Origin: Micromonospora sp. Llam0
GTDB lineage: Bacteria; Actinomycetota; Actinomycetes; Mycobacteriales; Micromonosporaceae
Direction: 5' to 3'
Length of the DNA: 64,000 nucleotides
NCBI RefSeq assembly: GCF_003751085.1
Contig: NZ_RJJY01000001.1
Coordinates: 1,426,001-1,490,000, forward strand
The notes beneath the pieces are model-generated. The model was given only the letters and a program-made list of their open reading frames with translations. It searched no databases and was not told where the DNA came from. Of this stretch, positions 49,171 to 57,651 are shown in pieces (the first letter of the stretch is position 1; each line of letters begins with the position of its first letter). Position numbers and translations under genes: made by a program.

Positions 49171-49393
49171 CAAGTACGACTCGCTCACGAGCGAAGCGAT
49201 CGAGTCCGCGCGGTTCCGGAAATCCAGCCGCTCCGACAATAGTGGCTCATGTGTTGAAGTTGCCGACGGACTTGCCTCCATTCATGGCGTAGTGCTCGTG
49301 CGTGACAGCAAGGACGTCGGTGGTCCGGTCCTCGCTGTCGACGGCAACTCGTGGAAGCACTTCGTGGCCAGAATACCCACCTTCCGAAAGTAA
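49163..49393 (+). CDS. DUF397 small regulatory protein
   Basis: A 76-aa protein with the complete DUF397 pattern: FRKSSRSDNSGSCVEVA near residue 19, VLVRDSKDVGGPVLAV and the closing WKHFVARI. The GTG overlaps the stop of the upstream regulator (GGTGCCTAA), so translation is coupled. DUF397 proteins act with HTH-DUF5753 partners in development and secondary metabolism. The duplicated regulator at 44441-45358 has no such partner. Confidence 0.88.
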   Translation: MPNKYDSLTSEAIESARFRKSSRSDNSGSCVEVADGLASIHGVVLVRDSKDVGGPVLAVDGNSWKHFVARIPTFRK

Positions 49394-49527
49394 TATCCTG
49401 ACGTTGGCGATAGCTGCCGTGCAGGCATTACGGAGCGGCGGCGCAATGGATGTAGCGCCGCCGCTTCCCCACGCGATGCCATCGCGGAACCAAACTGTCA
49501 GTCTGGTGTGGTGTTGACGTAGACGCC

Positions 49528-50472
49528 TCAGCCGAGCGGGCCTGCTTCGGTCGTCGGCTGGGGCTGCGGATGGCCCGTCGATCTACTCAGAGCCTTGGCT
49601 GGGCGCGGCGGAACACCTCGATCTCCGATCGGGCGAGTCTGGCCATCCAGCCGGCCCACATCCTCCACCACCGCGATCGCATCCTCTGTCTGAAGGATCT
49701 TCAACAGCAGCGACGCCCGTTGGTTGGAGACCCCATGCCCGTCACCCCGCATCGTCTCGGCCAAAGCATCCCGCGAGAGCGGACGGCCCATGCCCGCGAG
49801 CGCCGCGCGAGCGACCCGAGCTGCCGGAAGCAGATGTGCGAGGGACCGTGCATCTGTCGACTCCCCCCGTACGTCCGTCCCGGACGGCTGTCCTGACGCA
49901 AGTCCGTCCGTCCGGTCGGCCGCGTCGACTCCGGCCGTCCCGGCTCGGCCGGAACGGCCGTCCGCCACCTTCACGGACGGCTGGCCGCCGTCCGAGGCTT
50001 CCGGGGGCACCGTCCCGAACGTTGGGGGACGGTCAGCGGACGTCAGCGGACCGTCCGGGACGGTCCGCTGACCTTCCTCGCCGTGGTCGATCATGCTGAA
50101 CAGCAGCTTCACTGCGATGAGCATCGACAGAGCCGGCCAGCCGGCCAGAACCTTGCCGACCACGCTGTCACCACCGACCGCGATGTTCGCGGCCAGGCTC
50201 GCGGCGGTGCCGACCACCAAGGCGACCCACGGCAACCACCCCGTCCGCCGTCCCCCGCGACGCTGCACCACCATGTACAGCGCGGCGACGATCTCCAGCC
50301 CGTCGACGCTGATCGGGAACGCGAACGCCTTCCACCCGTGCTGGTCGTGCGCGGTCGCCAGCTCGTACATGTGCGCGAACGAGATCGTCCCGGCGACGGC
50401 GGCCAGCCCCGCGACACACACCACGGTCACGGCCGTCAAGATCCGATCCGTACGGCTCCTCACCACGACCAC
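49528..50472 (-). CDS. DUF2637 membrane protein
   Basis: A 314-aa protein with four predicted membrane helices in the first 135 residues (AVTVVCVAGLAAVAGTISFAH, AFPISVDGLEIVAALYMVV, WLPWVALVVGTAASLAANIAV, ALSMLIAVKLLFSMI), including the DUF2637 core FPISVDGLEI. A disordered Pro/Ser/Asp-rich linker and a short helical C-terminal domain (ARVARAALAGMGRPLSRDALAETMRGDG) follow. The family is typical of actinomycete integrative elements and plasmids, often near transfer genes of the Spd type, where a role in mycelial spread is suspected. It overlaps the next gene upstream by 13 bases. Confidence 0.85.
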   Translation of the reverse strand: MVVVRSRTDRILTAVTVVCVAGLAAVAGTISFAHMYELATAHDQHGWKAFAFPISVDGLEIVAALYMVVQRRGGRRTGWLPWVALVVGTAASLAANIAVGGDSVVGKVLAGWPALSMLIAVKLLFSMIDHGEEGQRTVPDGPLTSADRPPTFGTVPPEASDGGQPSVKVADGRSGRAGTAGVDAADRTDGLASGQPSGTDVRGESTDARSLAHLLPAARVARAALAGMGRPLSRDALAETMRGDGHGVSNQRASLLLKILQTEDAIAVVEDVGRLDGQTRPIGDRGVPPRPAKALSRSTGHPQPQPTTEAGPLG

Positions 50473-50843
50473 CCACTCTCAGCCTCGGCCTCGGTCGTGA
50501 GCAGCCGCAGCGCGGACAACAACGGCGACGCGTCCCGCACCGCCATCGCAATGTCGCTGTCACCGTGCCGGATGTGGAGATAGGTCTCACACGGCCACGG
50601 CGCGACAGCCTGCGTCAGATACGCCTCCCCGACCTGCGGCGCGAGGGCTATCGCTGTGGTCAGATCGAGACGGATCGGCGCCGACCGGTGCGCGCCGCCA
50701 ACACCGGGCCGGTACCCGTCCGTCTGGCTCGCCGGGTCTGCGGTACACCGGGAACGGTCACACCAGGCGGGATGACCCGACTCGGCGACGGTACGACGGC
50801 CCGAAGATGCAGGTTGACCTTCGGAAGGCTGCGACCAACTCAT
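50460..50843 (-). CDS. HPxWC-motif hypothetical protein B
   Basis: A 127-aa protein with HPAWCDRSRCTAD, the same motif as in the protein at 46810-47220, then a beta-rich part (PIRLDLTTAIALAP and CETYLHIRHGDSDIAM) and a helical C-terminus (SPLLSALRLLTTEAEA). It overlaps the DUF2637 gene downstream and is probably cotranscribed with it. Function unknown; probably a small regulatory or accessory protein of the element. The interval 50844-51011 up to attR holds no clear gene. Confidence 0.65.
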   Translation of the reverse strand: MSWSQPSEGQPASSGRRTVAESGHPAWCDRSRCTADPASQTDGYRPGVGGAHRSAPIRLDLTTAIALAPQVGEAYLTQAVAPWPCETYLHIRHGDSDIAMAVRDASPLLSALRLLTTEAEAESGWSW

Positions 50844-51011
50844 CGGGCCACCTCCCCAACGGAGGCGAGCACCGCAACCGGCACGACAAACCCACCGGCA
50901 GCGACAGCGGCCGGGTCCACGGTCGCCGGCTGCATTGACCGGCCACCGATCTCGGCTACCCGGTCAAACTGGGCTGTAAGCGACGAAAAATGTATGCCAC
51001 ATTCCGGGATG

Positions 51012-51020
51012 GGTCTTGCC
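51012..51020. other. Right attachment site core (attR) of the integrative element
   Basis: GGTCTTGCC, identical to attL at 26500-26508. To its right the interrupted regulator gene resumes in frame; to its left lies element DNA with no gene for about 170 bp. Confidence 0.85.
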
Positions 51021-51395
51021 GACGCCGGCGGTGCCGCCGATAGCAGAGATTACGACCGTGGACGGACAGCTGCTGTCGGTGGGCAGTGCGGCGTCGAGTT
51101 CGTCCAGTTGGGCACGACGTCCGGTGAAGCCGTGGACGTCGGCGGGAAGCTGCCGTGGCACCGTGGCGTCGGGGGCGAGCGGTACGCCGGTCGCCATGCT
51201 GATGAAGCGGTCCCGTTCGCCGCCGGTGAGATCGAGCGCGTCGGCGAGCAGCCGGACGGTCGCGGGCCGGGGCGTACTGGTACGGCCTGCTTCGATCTTG
51301 CGGATTCCGCGAACGCTGAGGCCTGCAGCGTCGGCCAGCTCCTCCTGCGAGATGCCCTGCCGACGCCGGTATGCCCGCACCATCTCCCCGAGCAC
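51012..51395 (-). pseudogene. XRE/NB-ARC/TPR regulator, 5' half (split by the integrative element)
   Basis: The N-terminal 128 residues of the regulator whose remainder is at 24160-26508. It has an XRE helix-turn-helix (RAYRRRQGISQEELADAAGLSVRGIRKIEAG, residues 6-36) and the start of the NB-ARC domain (HGFTGRRAQLDELDAAL, then VVISAIGGTAGVGKT). The GTG at 51395 has GAGGGG upstream and its own promoter region, so a truncated protein with DNA-binding domain but no ATPase may be made; it would read about 15 foreign residues into the element to a stop near 50964. This could matter if the fragment still binds DNA. Confidence 0.87.
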
Positions 51396-51549
51396 GGCGG
51401 TCCCCTCGCCCGGCGGGTCATTAATCGATCGACATCGACGATAGCAGTGCGTCGGTGTTGGCGAAGGACACGTGACCGCGATACCGGCGAGGGGCGGCAC
51501 AGTGGTCCCCCTTCCGGAGCCGTGCGACACCTCGGTGCTGACGGTGGGC

Positions 51550-53064
51550 TCAGCTGAGCCGGAAGGCTGACTGCGCCCCGGCGGCGGGACCGATGGTCAA
51601 CTGCCCGTCCTCGTGGCGTACGAAGGCCGCCGGGACCCCGGCGAGGCGTAGCGAGACGCGTCCGTTCACCCGGGCGATCCGGTAGAAGCTCGCCTGGGCG
51701 GCGAACTCGGCACCGTCGGCGGCCGGGTCGAGGCGGACCGTGCCATTGACCGCCCGCAGGTAGTGTCCGGGCCGGTCGACCGACTGGATCGACACCGTGT
51801 CCGCCCCCGCCAGCCCGGCACCGATCCGGAACTGGGTGTCGGCCAGCCGTCGGGAGTCGGTGTCGACCAGCACGGTCGCGCCGTCGTGGCGGACGAACGC
51901 GTCGCGGGTGGTGTCGGCGGGGGAGAGCCGCACGATCGGCCCGCCCTCGCCGACCGGGATGCCGAACAGCGGGTTGCCGTCGGCGTCCCAGTAGAGCTTC
52001 TGCACCCGGGCGTGCCGGTTCGGGTCGTACAGTGGGTCGCCGGTGATGTCCCGGTAGTCACGCGCGTGGTAGACCAGCATGGTGGTCATGCTGTCCTCGG
52101 CGACGGTGAACGAGTTGTGCCCGGGGCCGTACCGGCTGGTCTGTTCGTTGGTGACGAAGACCGGGTCGGGGGTCTTCGTCCACGAGCGGTGGTCGAGCAG
52201 GTCGGCGCTGGCGTCGGCGGTGAGCAGGCCCATGCAGTAGCGGGAGTCGGTGGCGCTGGCCGAGAAGGTCATGAACACCCGTCCGTTGCGGACGATCACC
52301 GCCGCGCCTTCGTTGACCGCGTAGCCCTGCACCTCCCATGGGCGGGTCGGGGTGGCGATCCGCACCGGCTTGGTCTTCAGCGTCCACGGGTCGGCCAGCT
52401 CGGCGATGTACAGGCTGGAGTTGACCGCGATCTCCGGCTCGCCCTGGGCCCAGACCAGGTACCGCCGGCCGTGATGGTGGAACGTGGTGGCGTCCAGGGC
52501 GAAGCTGTCCCACTCGGTGACGATCTGACCGCGCAGTTGCCAGCCGGTCGGATCCCGGGGGTCGTCCAGTGGGGACTCCAGCACGTACATCCGGATCCGG
52601 AACACGTTGTCGGAGTCGCCGGCGGCGAAGTAGACGTACCACTTGCCGTCGATGCGGTGCAGTTCCGGCGCCCAGATGTGGCCGCCCATCCGGCCGCTGG
52701 CCGGCCGTCGCCAGATCACCGTCTCGGCCGCTGTGGCCAGCCCGGCGATGGTGGACGCGCCGCGCACCACGATCCGGTCGTACTCGGGCACCGAGCCGGT
52801 GAAGTAGTACATGCCGGCGACCGGGTAGGTGACGAACGGGTCGGCCCGCTGCTCGACGAGCGGGTCGATCGTCGGTACGCCGTACACCTGCGCGTCGGTG
52901 GGTGCGCCGACCGGGCCGGGGGTGTTGCCGGCGGTCGGTGCGGCGGCGGCCACGTCCGGCCGCCCGGCGCCGGCCGCCAGCCCGCCTGCCAGACCAGTCA
53001 GGCCGGCAGCGGCGAAGCCCAGGCCGCCGCGCAGCAGGGCACGCCGGTTCACGTCGTACGTCAT
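51550..53064 (-). CDS. Secreted GH43 glycosidase with C-terminal CBM42 (AbfB) domain
   Basis: A 504-aa protein with a Tat-like signal (NRRALLRGGLGFAAAGLTGL), a five-bladed GH43 domain (about residues 60-360) and an arabinose-binding AbfB/CBM42 domain (about 365-504; VSIQSVDRPGHYLRAVNG). The GH43 acids are likely in RADPFVTYP (base), DATTFHHHGRRYLVW (middle Asp region) and WEVQGYAVNEGAAV (acid). It probably removes arabinofuranosyl units from plant arabinan or arabinoxylan outside the cell. It is 29 bp downstream of the GH51 gene and formed an operon with it before that gene was interrupted. Confidence 0.85.
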   Translation of the reverse strand: MTYDVNRRALLRGGLGFAAAGLTGLAGGLAAGAGRPDVAAAAPTAGNTPGPVGAPTDAQVYGVPTIDPLVEQRADPFVTYPVAGMYYFTGSVPEYDRIVVRGASTIAGLATAAETVIWRRPASGRMGGHIWAPELHRIDGKWYVYFAAGDSDNVFRIRMYVLESPLDDPRDPTGWQLRGQIVTEWDSFALDATTFHHHGRRYLVWAQGEPEIAVNSSLYIAELADPWTLKTKPVRIATPTRPWEVQGYAVNEGAAVIVRNGRVFMTFSASATDSRYCMGLLTADASADLLDHRSWTKTPDPVFVTNEQTSRYGPGHNSFTVAEDSMTTMLVYHARDYRDITGDPLYDPNRHARVQKLYWDADGNPLFGIPVGEGGPIVRLSPADTTRDAFVRHDGATVLVDTDSRRLADTQFRIGAGLAGADTVSIQSVDRPGHYLRAVNGTVRLDPAADGAEFAAQASFYRIARVNGRVSLRLAGVPAAFVRHEDGQLTIGPAAGAQSAFRLS

Positions 53065-53093
53065 CAGGCCACCTCACTCGTCAATGGTCAAGC

Positions 53094-55160
53094 TCACTTG
53101 GTGCGGATGCGGATGAAGGTCACCGAGTACGGCTCGAAGGTGTGCGTGAAACTGGACGCCACACCGGTCAGTTGGGTGGTGACCGGCTGGATCGGCTCGG
53201 CCGAGCGGGTGTTCTGCTGACCGGGGTCGCCGCTGATCACGGTCATCCGGGCGTGCGAACGGACCGGCAGGTCACCCAGGTCGATCCGGGTGACGGCCGG
53301 CTTCTCCTGCGCGTTGACCACCTTGACCAGCAGGTCTCCGGTGGCCTCGTCACGGGTGACGACCTGGGCGAACGGGCGGGTGACCTGGTCGTCGACGAAC
53401 TCGCCCCACACCTCGCCGTCCAGCAGCAGGGTGACCTTGTCGCCACGCACCTTGACGGTGATGTCGTACGTGGTGCCGGTGGTGACCTGGTTCGGCTTGG
53501 CGATCAGCGTCTGCTTGGCACCGTTGGTGGCCTTCTCCACCGAGCCCTGGGTGTTGTTCCAGCCACCGAGGTTCCACCAGTAGAAGTTGCCGGCGTCCTT
53601 GACCCCGAACCCGATCAGGAAGCCCTCCGCGCCGGCGTTCTTCGTGGCGGTCAGCGACAGGTCGTAGTCGGTGGCGGTGATCTCGGCGGCGGCGACCATG
53701 GTGTCCAGCGCGGCGGTGTCGCTCTGCGTGTACGCGCCGTCGACCACCGCCCAGTTGCCCCGGTTGGCGACCGGCGTCCACTGGGCCGCCCCGGCGGAGA
53801 AGTCGTCGCTGAACAGCACGGTGCCGTCCGGGGCGGTGACCGTCACGTCGTCGTACGTCGCCGAGGTGGCCCAGGTGGACAGGCCGATCCGTCCGGTGAT
53901 CGGCTGGGTGCCGAGGGCCGGCCCGGTGGCCTCGCTCGGCACCGTCCGGTCGCCGACGTTGGTCATGAACAGCTTCTGCACCTGGTAGCTGGTGGTGCCC
54001 CAGGACTCGTCGTTGTCGAACCAGATCAGGTCCGGCCGCCACTGGACGTGGTCGATGTTGGCCAGCAGCGGCGCGTACGAGGCCATCTCGACGATGTCGG
54101 CGTTGCGCTCCAGCCCGGTCATGTAGGCCGCCTCGGCCAGCGAGTTGAACAGCTTGTTGTCCTGGGAGGCGTACTCGCCGAGGAACACCTTCGGTCCGGC
54201 GCGGTCGTAGCTGTCGTAGCGGTCGTTGTTCTGCAGGAACCAGGCCGGGCTGTTGTAGTAGTGCTCGTCGACCATCTCCACCCGGTCAGCCCGGTTGAGT
54301 TGCCACAGCCGGTCGAAGGTGGCGCCCTGGTCGTCTGGTCCGGAGTTGCTGATCACCGTGATCTCCGGGTGCTGTGCCTCGATCGCGGTCCGGAAGCGCC
54401 GGAAGTTGGCGAAGAACTCGTCGGGCAGGTTCTCCTCGTTGCCGACACCGATGTGGGTGAGGCCGAACGGTTCGGGATGGCCCATCTCGGCGCGCAGCCC
54501 GCCCCAGGTGGAGGTGGCCGGGCCGGTGGCGAACTCGATCAGGTCCAGGGCGTCGGAGATGTGCCGGGTCAGCAGTTCCTCGTCGACGGTGGCCTGGTTC
54601 TGACCGCAGCCGGTGACCAGGGCCGGTACCACCGGCAGCGGCATCGCGCCGATGTCCTCGGCGAACTGGAAGTACTCGAAGTAGCCCAGCCCGTACGACT
54701 GGTTGTAGCCCCAGAAGTTGGCGTTGGTGGCCCGGGTCTCCACCGGGCCGACGGTGTCCTTCCACTGGAAGGAGCGGGCCCGCTCCCAGTCGGACCCGGC
54801 GTCGTAGCCGTACATGCTGCCGGTGTTGACCAGACAGCCGCCGGGGAAGCGGACGAAGCCCGGCCGCAACGCCTCGATCTTCTGGGCCAGGTCCTTGCGC
54901 AGGCCGTTGGCCCGGCCTCGGAAGGTCTCCTGCGGGAACAGCGACACCATGTCCAGTCGTACGGTGCCGGTGCCGCCGGCGAGCACCGCCAGCCGACCGA
55001 CGTCGGAGCTCCGGTGGGCGGTGAACGTGGCCGTGTACCTGGTCCAGTCGTCGCCGCGGACGCGCAACCGTTGCGGTTCGGCGAGCCGGCGGCCATCGAC
55101 GTCGACCAGCCGGACGGTCAGCTGGTTGCCGGTGGCGTCGGTGCGGGCCCAGACCGAGAA
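53094..55160 (-). pseudogene. GH51 alpha-L-arabinofuranosidase, 3' part (split by IS200/IS605)
   Basis: Codons 163 to the end (688 residues) of a secreted GH51 arabinofuranosidase. The barrel carries the acid/base glutamate in HIGVGNEENLPDEF and the nucleophile in KVFLGEYASQ. A concanavalin-like domain (DGTVLFSDDFSAGAAQW onward) and the terminal beta domain follow. Translation from its own start cannot occur, because the signal peptide and first 162 codons are at 56939-57424. The two parts rejoin exactly in phase (TACCGG then TTCTCG), giving an 850-aa enzyme, if the element leaves precisely. Confidence 0.9.
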
Positions 55161-56425
55161 GTCTTGACATCCTCTCCGCCCTGAAGCTGAAGGACGGAGA
55201 TTCCCTCCACGCTGCGCGTGGAACACGCAGCGTCCGGGTGGGTTACCGCTTCACTGCGCGCCGCCGGGACAAGTCCCGGTCTTACGTGCGCTCGACGGTC
55301 GTTGAAGTCCGCCTGTCCGGCGGCCTTGATGTTGATGGCGGCGTTGATGTCCCGGTCGTGGTGACTGCCGCACGGGCAGTCCCACTCCCGGACGTTCAAC
55401 GCGATCTTCTCGTTGATCCGGCCGCAGTCGCAGCACATCCGGGTGGACGGGAGCCACCGGTCCACCCGGGCGAACGCGCGCCCGTACCGCTTCGCCTTGT
55501 ACTCCAGCATGCCGGTGAAGGCGGCCCAGCCCGCATCGTGCACGGACTTCGCCAGCCGAGTCCGGCCGAGACCAACAACGCACAGGTCCTCGACGTACAC
55601 CGCTTGGTTCTCGCGGATGATCGCCGTGGACAGCTTGTGCTGCCAGTCCCGCCGGGTGTCGGCTACCCGCGCGTGAGCGCGGGCCACCTCGATCACGGCT
55701 TTCTTGCGGCGGTTGCTGCCCCTCTGCTTGCGTGAGAGTGCCTGCTGCAACCGCTTGAGCTTGCGGGCCGCGCGGCGCAGGAACTTCGGTGCGGTCACCT
55801 TCGTGCCGTCGGACATGACCGCGAAGTGGGTCAGGCCCAGATCGATGCCGATCTCGGAGTCGACCGGCGGCAGCGTCTCGTCCTCGCCGATCCGCACGAC
55901 GAACGAGGCGAAGTACCGGCCCGCTGTGTCCTTGATCACGGTGACCGAGGTGGGATCCGACGGCAGGCCGCGCGACCAGCGCACCGGAACGTCGCCGATC
56001 CTCGGCAGCCGCAGGCGGCCGTTGTCACAGACCTTGAACCGGGAGTTCTCCGTGAACCGGATCGCCTGCCGGTTGTCCTTACGGGACCGGTACCGGGGCG
56101 GGGCCACCTTGCGGCCCCGGCGTTTGCCGGACAGCGAGTTGAACAAGTTGCGGTACGCGGTGTTCAGATCGGCGAGGGCCTGCTGCAACACCACGGCCGA
56201 CACCTCACCCAGCCAGGCCCGGTCCTCGCTGGCCTTGGCCGCTGTGATGACCAACTTCGACAGGTCGCCGTCGGAGATGTACTTCTCGCCCGCCTCGCGG
56301 GCCTGCTGACGCAGCCTGAGTCCGTCGTTGAAAACCACCCGGGCACACCCGAACGCCTGCGCCAGCGCGGTGCGCTGGGCGGCGTCCGGGGTGATCCGGT
56401 AGTTGTAACGGAGCTGCACGGCCAT
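55118..56425 (-). CDS. tnpB: TnpB RNA-guided endonuclease of an IS200/IS605 element
   Basis: TnpB is the RuvC-like nuclease, guided by an RNA from the element's right end, that helps the element persist. The 435-aa protein has RuvC-I Asp in GIDLGLTHFAVMSDG (about residue 195), RuvC-II Glu in VYVEDLCVVGLG (about 279), a four-cysteine zinc finger (CCDCGRINEKI and WDCPCG) and RuvC-III Asp in HDRDINAAINI. All catalytic residues are present. The C-terminal VEGISVLQLQGGEDVK is encoded in the element end; the frame then continues 14 residues into antisense host DNA before a stop. It is divergent from tnpA. Confidence 0.92.
   Translation of the reverse strand: MAVQLRYNYRITPDAAQRTALAQAFGCARVVFNDGLRLRQQAREAGEKYISDGDLSKLVITAAKASEDRAWLGEVSAVVLQQALADLNTAYRNLFNSLSGKRRGRKVAPPRYRSRKDNRQAIRFTENSRFKVCDNGRLRLPRIGDVPVRWSRGLPSDPTSVTVIKDTAGRYFASFVVRIGEDETLPPVDSEIGIDLGLTHFAVMSDGTKVTAPKFLRRAARKLKRLQQALSRKQRGSNRRKKAVIEVARAHARVADTRRDWQHKLSTAIIRENQAVYVEDLCVVGLGRTRLAKSVHDAGWAAFTGMLEYKAKRYGRAFARVDRWLPSTRMCCDCGRINEKIALNVREWDCPCGSHHDRDINAAINIKAAGQADFNDRRAHVRPGLVPAARSEAVTHPDAACSTRSVEGISVLQLQGGEDVKTSRSGPAPTPPATS
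55161..55290 (-). ncRNA. Probable omega RNA at the tnpB-side end
   Basis: In characterised IS200/IS605 elements the TnpB guide RNA covers the 3' end of tnpB and the right end of the element, with the guide taken from flanking host DNA. The right end here folds (hairpin at about 55175-55200) and also has CGCTGCG-type arms near 55210-55230. The guide would begin at host base 55160 and read into the GH51 gene. Limits are estimates. Confidence 0.4.
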
Positions 56426-56444
56426 CACTGTATCATGTTGGTTT

Positions 56445-56915
56445 ATGGTCGAACTTCAAGGCGTCCGCACCGGCAGGCACTGCACCTTCGCGATGCATGT
56501 CCACTTGGTTTTCGTGACGAAGTTCCGGCACAACGTGTTCGCCGACCGGCACCTGACCCGGATGGAGGCGATCATGCGAGACGTGTGCGCCGACTTCGAG
56601 GCCGAACTGGTCGAGTTCAACGGCGAGAACAACCACGTCCACCTGCTGGTCAACTTCCCGCCCAAGGTCGCCGTGGCCAGGCTGGTCAACAGCCTCAAAG
56701 GGGTCTCCTCGCGCCGCCTCCGGCAGGAGTTCCCCGACCTGGTGCGCCACTACTACCGGGCCAACAAACTCTGGTCCGGCTCGTACTTCGCCGGGTCTGT
56801 CGGCGGCGCACCCTTGAGCGTCATCAAGCAGTACATCGAGCAGCAGAACCGTCCCGGTCAAGGCACTGCTCGGGCCTGGCGGCCCTCCCAGCGCGGGCCT
56901 TCACCCCCGGCCTGA
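56445..56915 (+). CDS. tnpA: IS200/IS605 transposase TnpA (Y1, HUH)
   Basis: TnpA cuts and rejoins single-stranded element DNA through a tyrosine. The product has the HUH pair in NHVHLLVNFPP (about residue 63), the catalytic tyrosine in VIKQYIEQQ (about 126) and the N-terminal strand CTFAMHVHLVFVTKFRHNVF. The core family ends near residue 135; the extra 20 residues (RAWRPSQRGPSPPA) come from the element end. The ATG start lies 20 bp from the divergent tnpB. All catalytic residues are present, so the element may be active. Confidence 0.93.
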   Translation: MVELQGVRTGRHCTFAMHVHLVFVTKFRHNVFADRHLTRMEAIMRDVCADFEAELVEFNGENNHVHLLVNFPPKVAVARLVNSLKGVSSRRLRQEFPDLVRHYYRANKLWSGSYFAGSVGGAPLSVIKQYIEQQNRPGQGTARAWRPSQRGPSPPA

Positions 56916-56938
56916 AGGCCGGAGCACTGGCCCGCATT

Positions 56939-57424
56939 CCGGTAGCGCTGGCCGGCCTCGACGGCGATCCCGCTGTTGTAACCGGAGTTGGTCACCCCGA
57001 AGCGTCCGCCGTCGCTGTTGGCCAGGTCGAGCCGTAGGTAGGTGCGGTTGCGGTCGTTGAGCCGCCCGGAGTCGTCGACCGTGGTCGCGGTGCCCGCCCC
57101 GCCGGCCTCGGCACCCGGGGTCCAGCCGGTCAGCCCGGTGAACGACTGGTTGTCCACCGGGAGGAACTCGAAGGATCGGTTGCGGACCAGTTCGGCGTAG
57201 AGGCCGCCGTCGGCGGCGTAGTTGATGTCCTCGAAGAAGACGCCGTACATGGTGTCGCTGATCGGCACGCCGGCACCGGCCGGGTCGACGGTGATGGCGT
57301 ACTCCGGCTCCGGGTGCGGTGGGTCGGCCAGGCTCGGCCCGGCGGCCGCGACCCCGGCGGCGACGAGCGATCCGACCAGCAGTGCGCTGCCGGCCAGCCC
57401 GGGTCGTGCGGATCGTCGGAACAT
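56939..57424 (-). pseudogene. GH51 alpha-L-arabinofuranosidase, 5' part
   Basis: The first 162 codons of the interrupted GH51 gene. It encodes a Sec signal peptide (RRSARPGLAGSALLVGSLVAAGVAAAG, cleavage near SLADPP) and the family's N-terminal strand and barrel start with ISDTMYGVFFEDINYAADGGLYAELVRNRSFEF. The ATG at 57424 fits the signal peptide. The promoter lies in 57425-57651, divergent from def. The truncated product would add a short tail from the element and be secreted without a catalytic site. Confidence 0.9.
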
Positions 57425-57651
57425 GGGCTGCCTCCTGATCGCCCGGCCATGGCCCTGACTCCGGCCCAACCGATTTCATCGATGTGAGCGTTAACAGGAA
57501 CGGAGTATTACGGCCGGATCACCACGGCGTCAATACCGTCTCCACGGCTTCATGGTCGCGGTCGCCCGAGTGACCACCGCGTCCGTCACCACGTCCGGCG
57601 TACGCCCGTAGACTGGAGGCACCGTTTGCCCACGACAAGGAGCCTGACCGC

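Larger units (their letters stand above)
26509..51020. mobile_element. 24.5-kb serine-integrase element
   Basis: The unit is bounded by the 9-bp direct repeat GGTCTTGCC and lies inside the XRE/NB-ARC/TPR gene. A large serine integrase gene sits at its left end, as is usual. The cargo includes an ABC transporter operon with a secreted protein, a replication-relaxation protein, pentapeptide-repeat proteins, a radical SAM peptide locus, DUF5753/DUF397 regulators and a DUF2637 membrane protein. DUF2637 and replication-relaxation proteins are typical of actinomycete integrative elements and plasmids. No FtsK/TraB-like translocase, RepSA-type initiator or tyrosine integrase is seen, so self-transfer is doubtful. 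Confidence 0.88.
55161..56938. mobile_element. IS200/IS605-family element inside the GH51 gene
   Basis: A 1778-bp element defined by the host junctions: removing it joins GAGAA to CCGGTAGCG and restores GQRYRFSVWAR in the GH51 enzyme. There is no target duplication and there are no inverted ends, as expected. Each end has an imperfect hairpin: CTCCGCCCT with AGGACGGAG at the tnpB end, and CCGGCCT-GA-AGGCCGG at the tnpA end. tnpA and tnpB are divergent. Confidence 0.9.
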
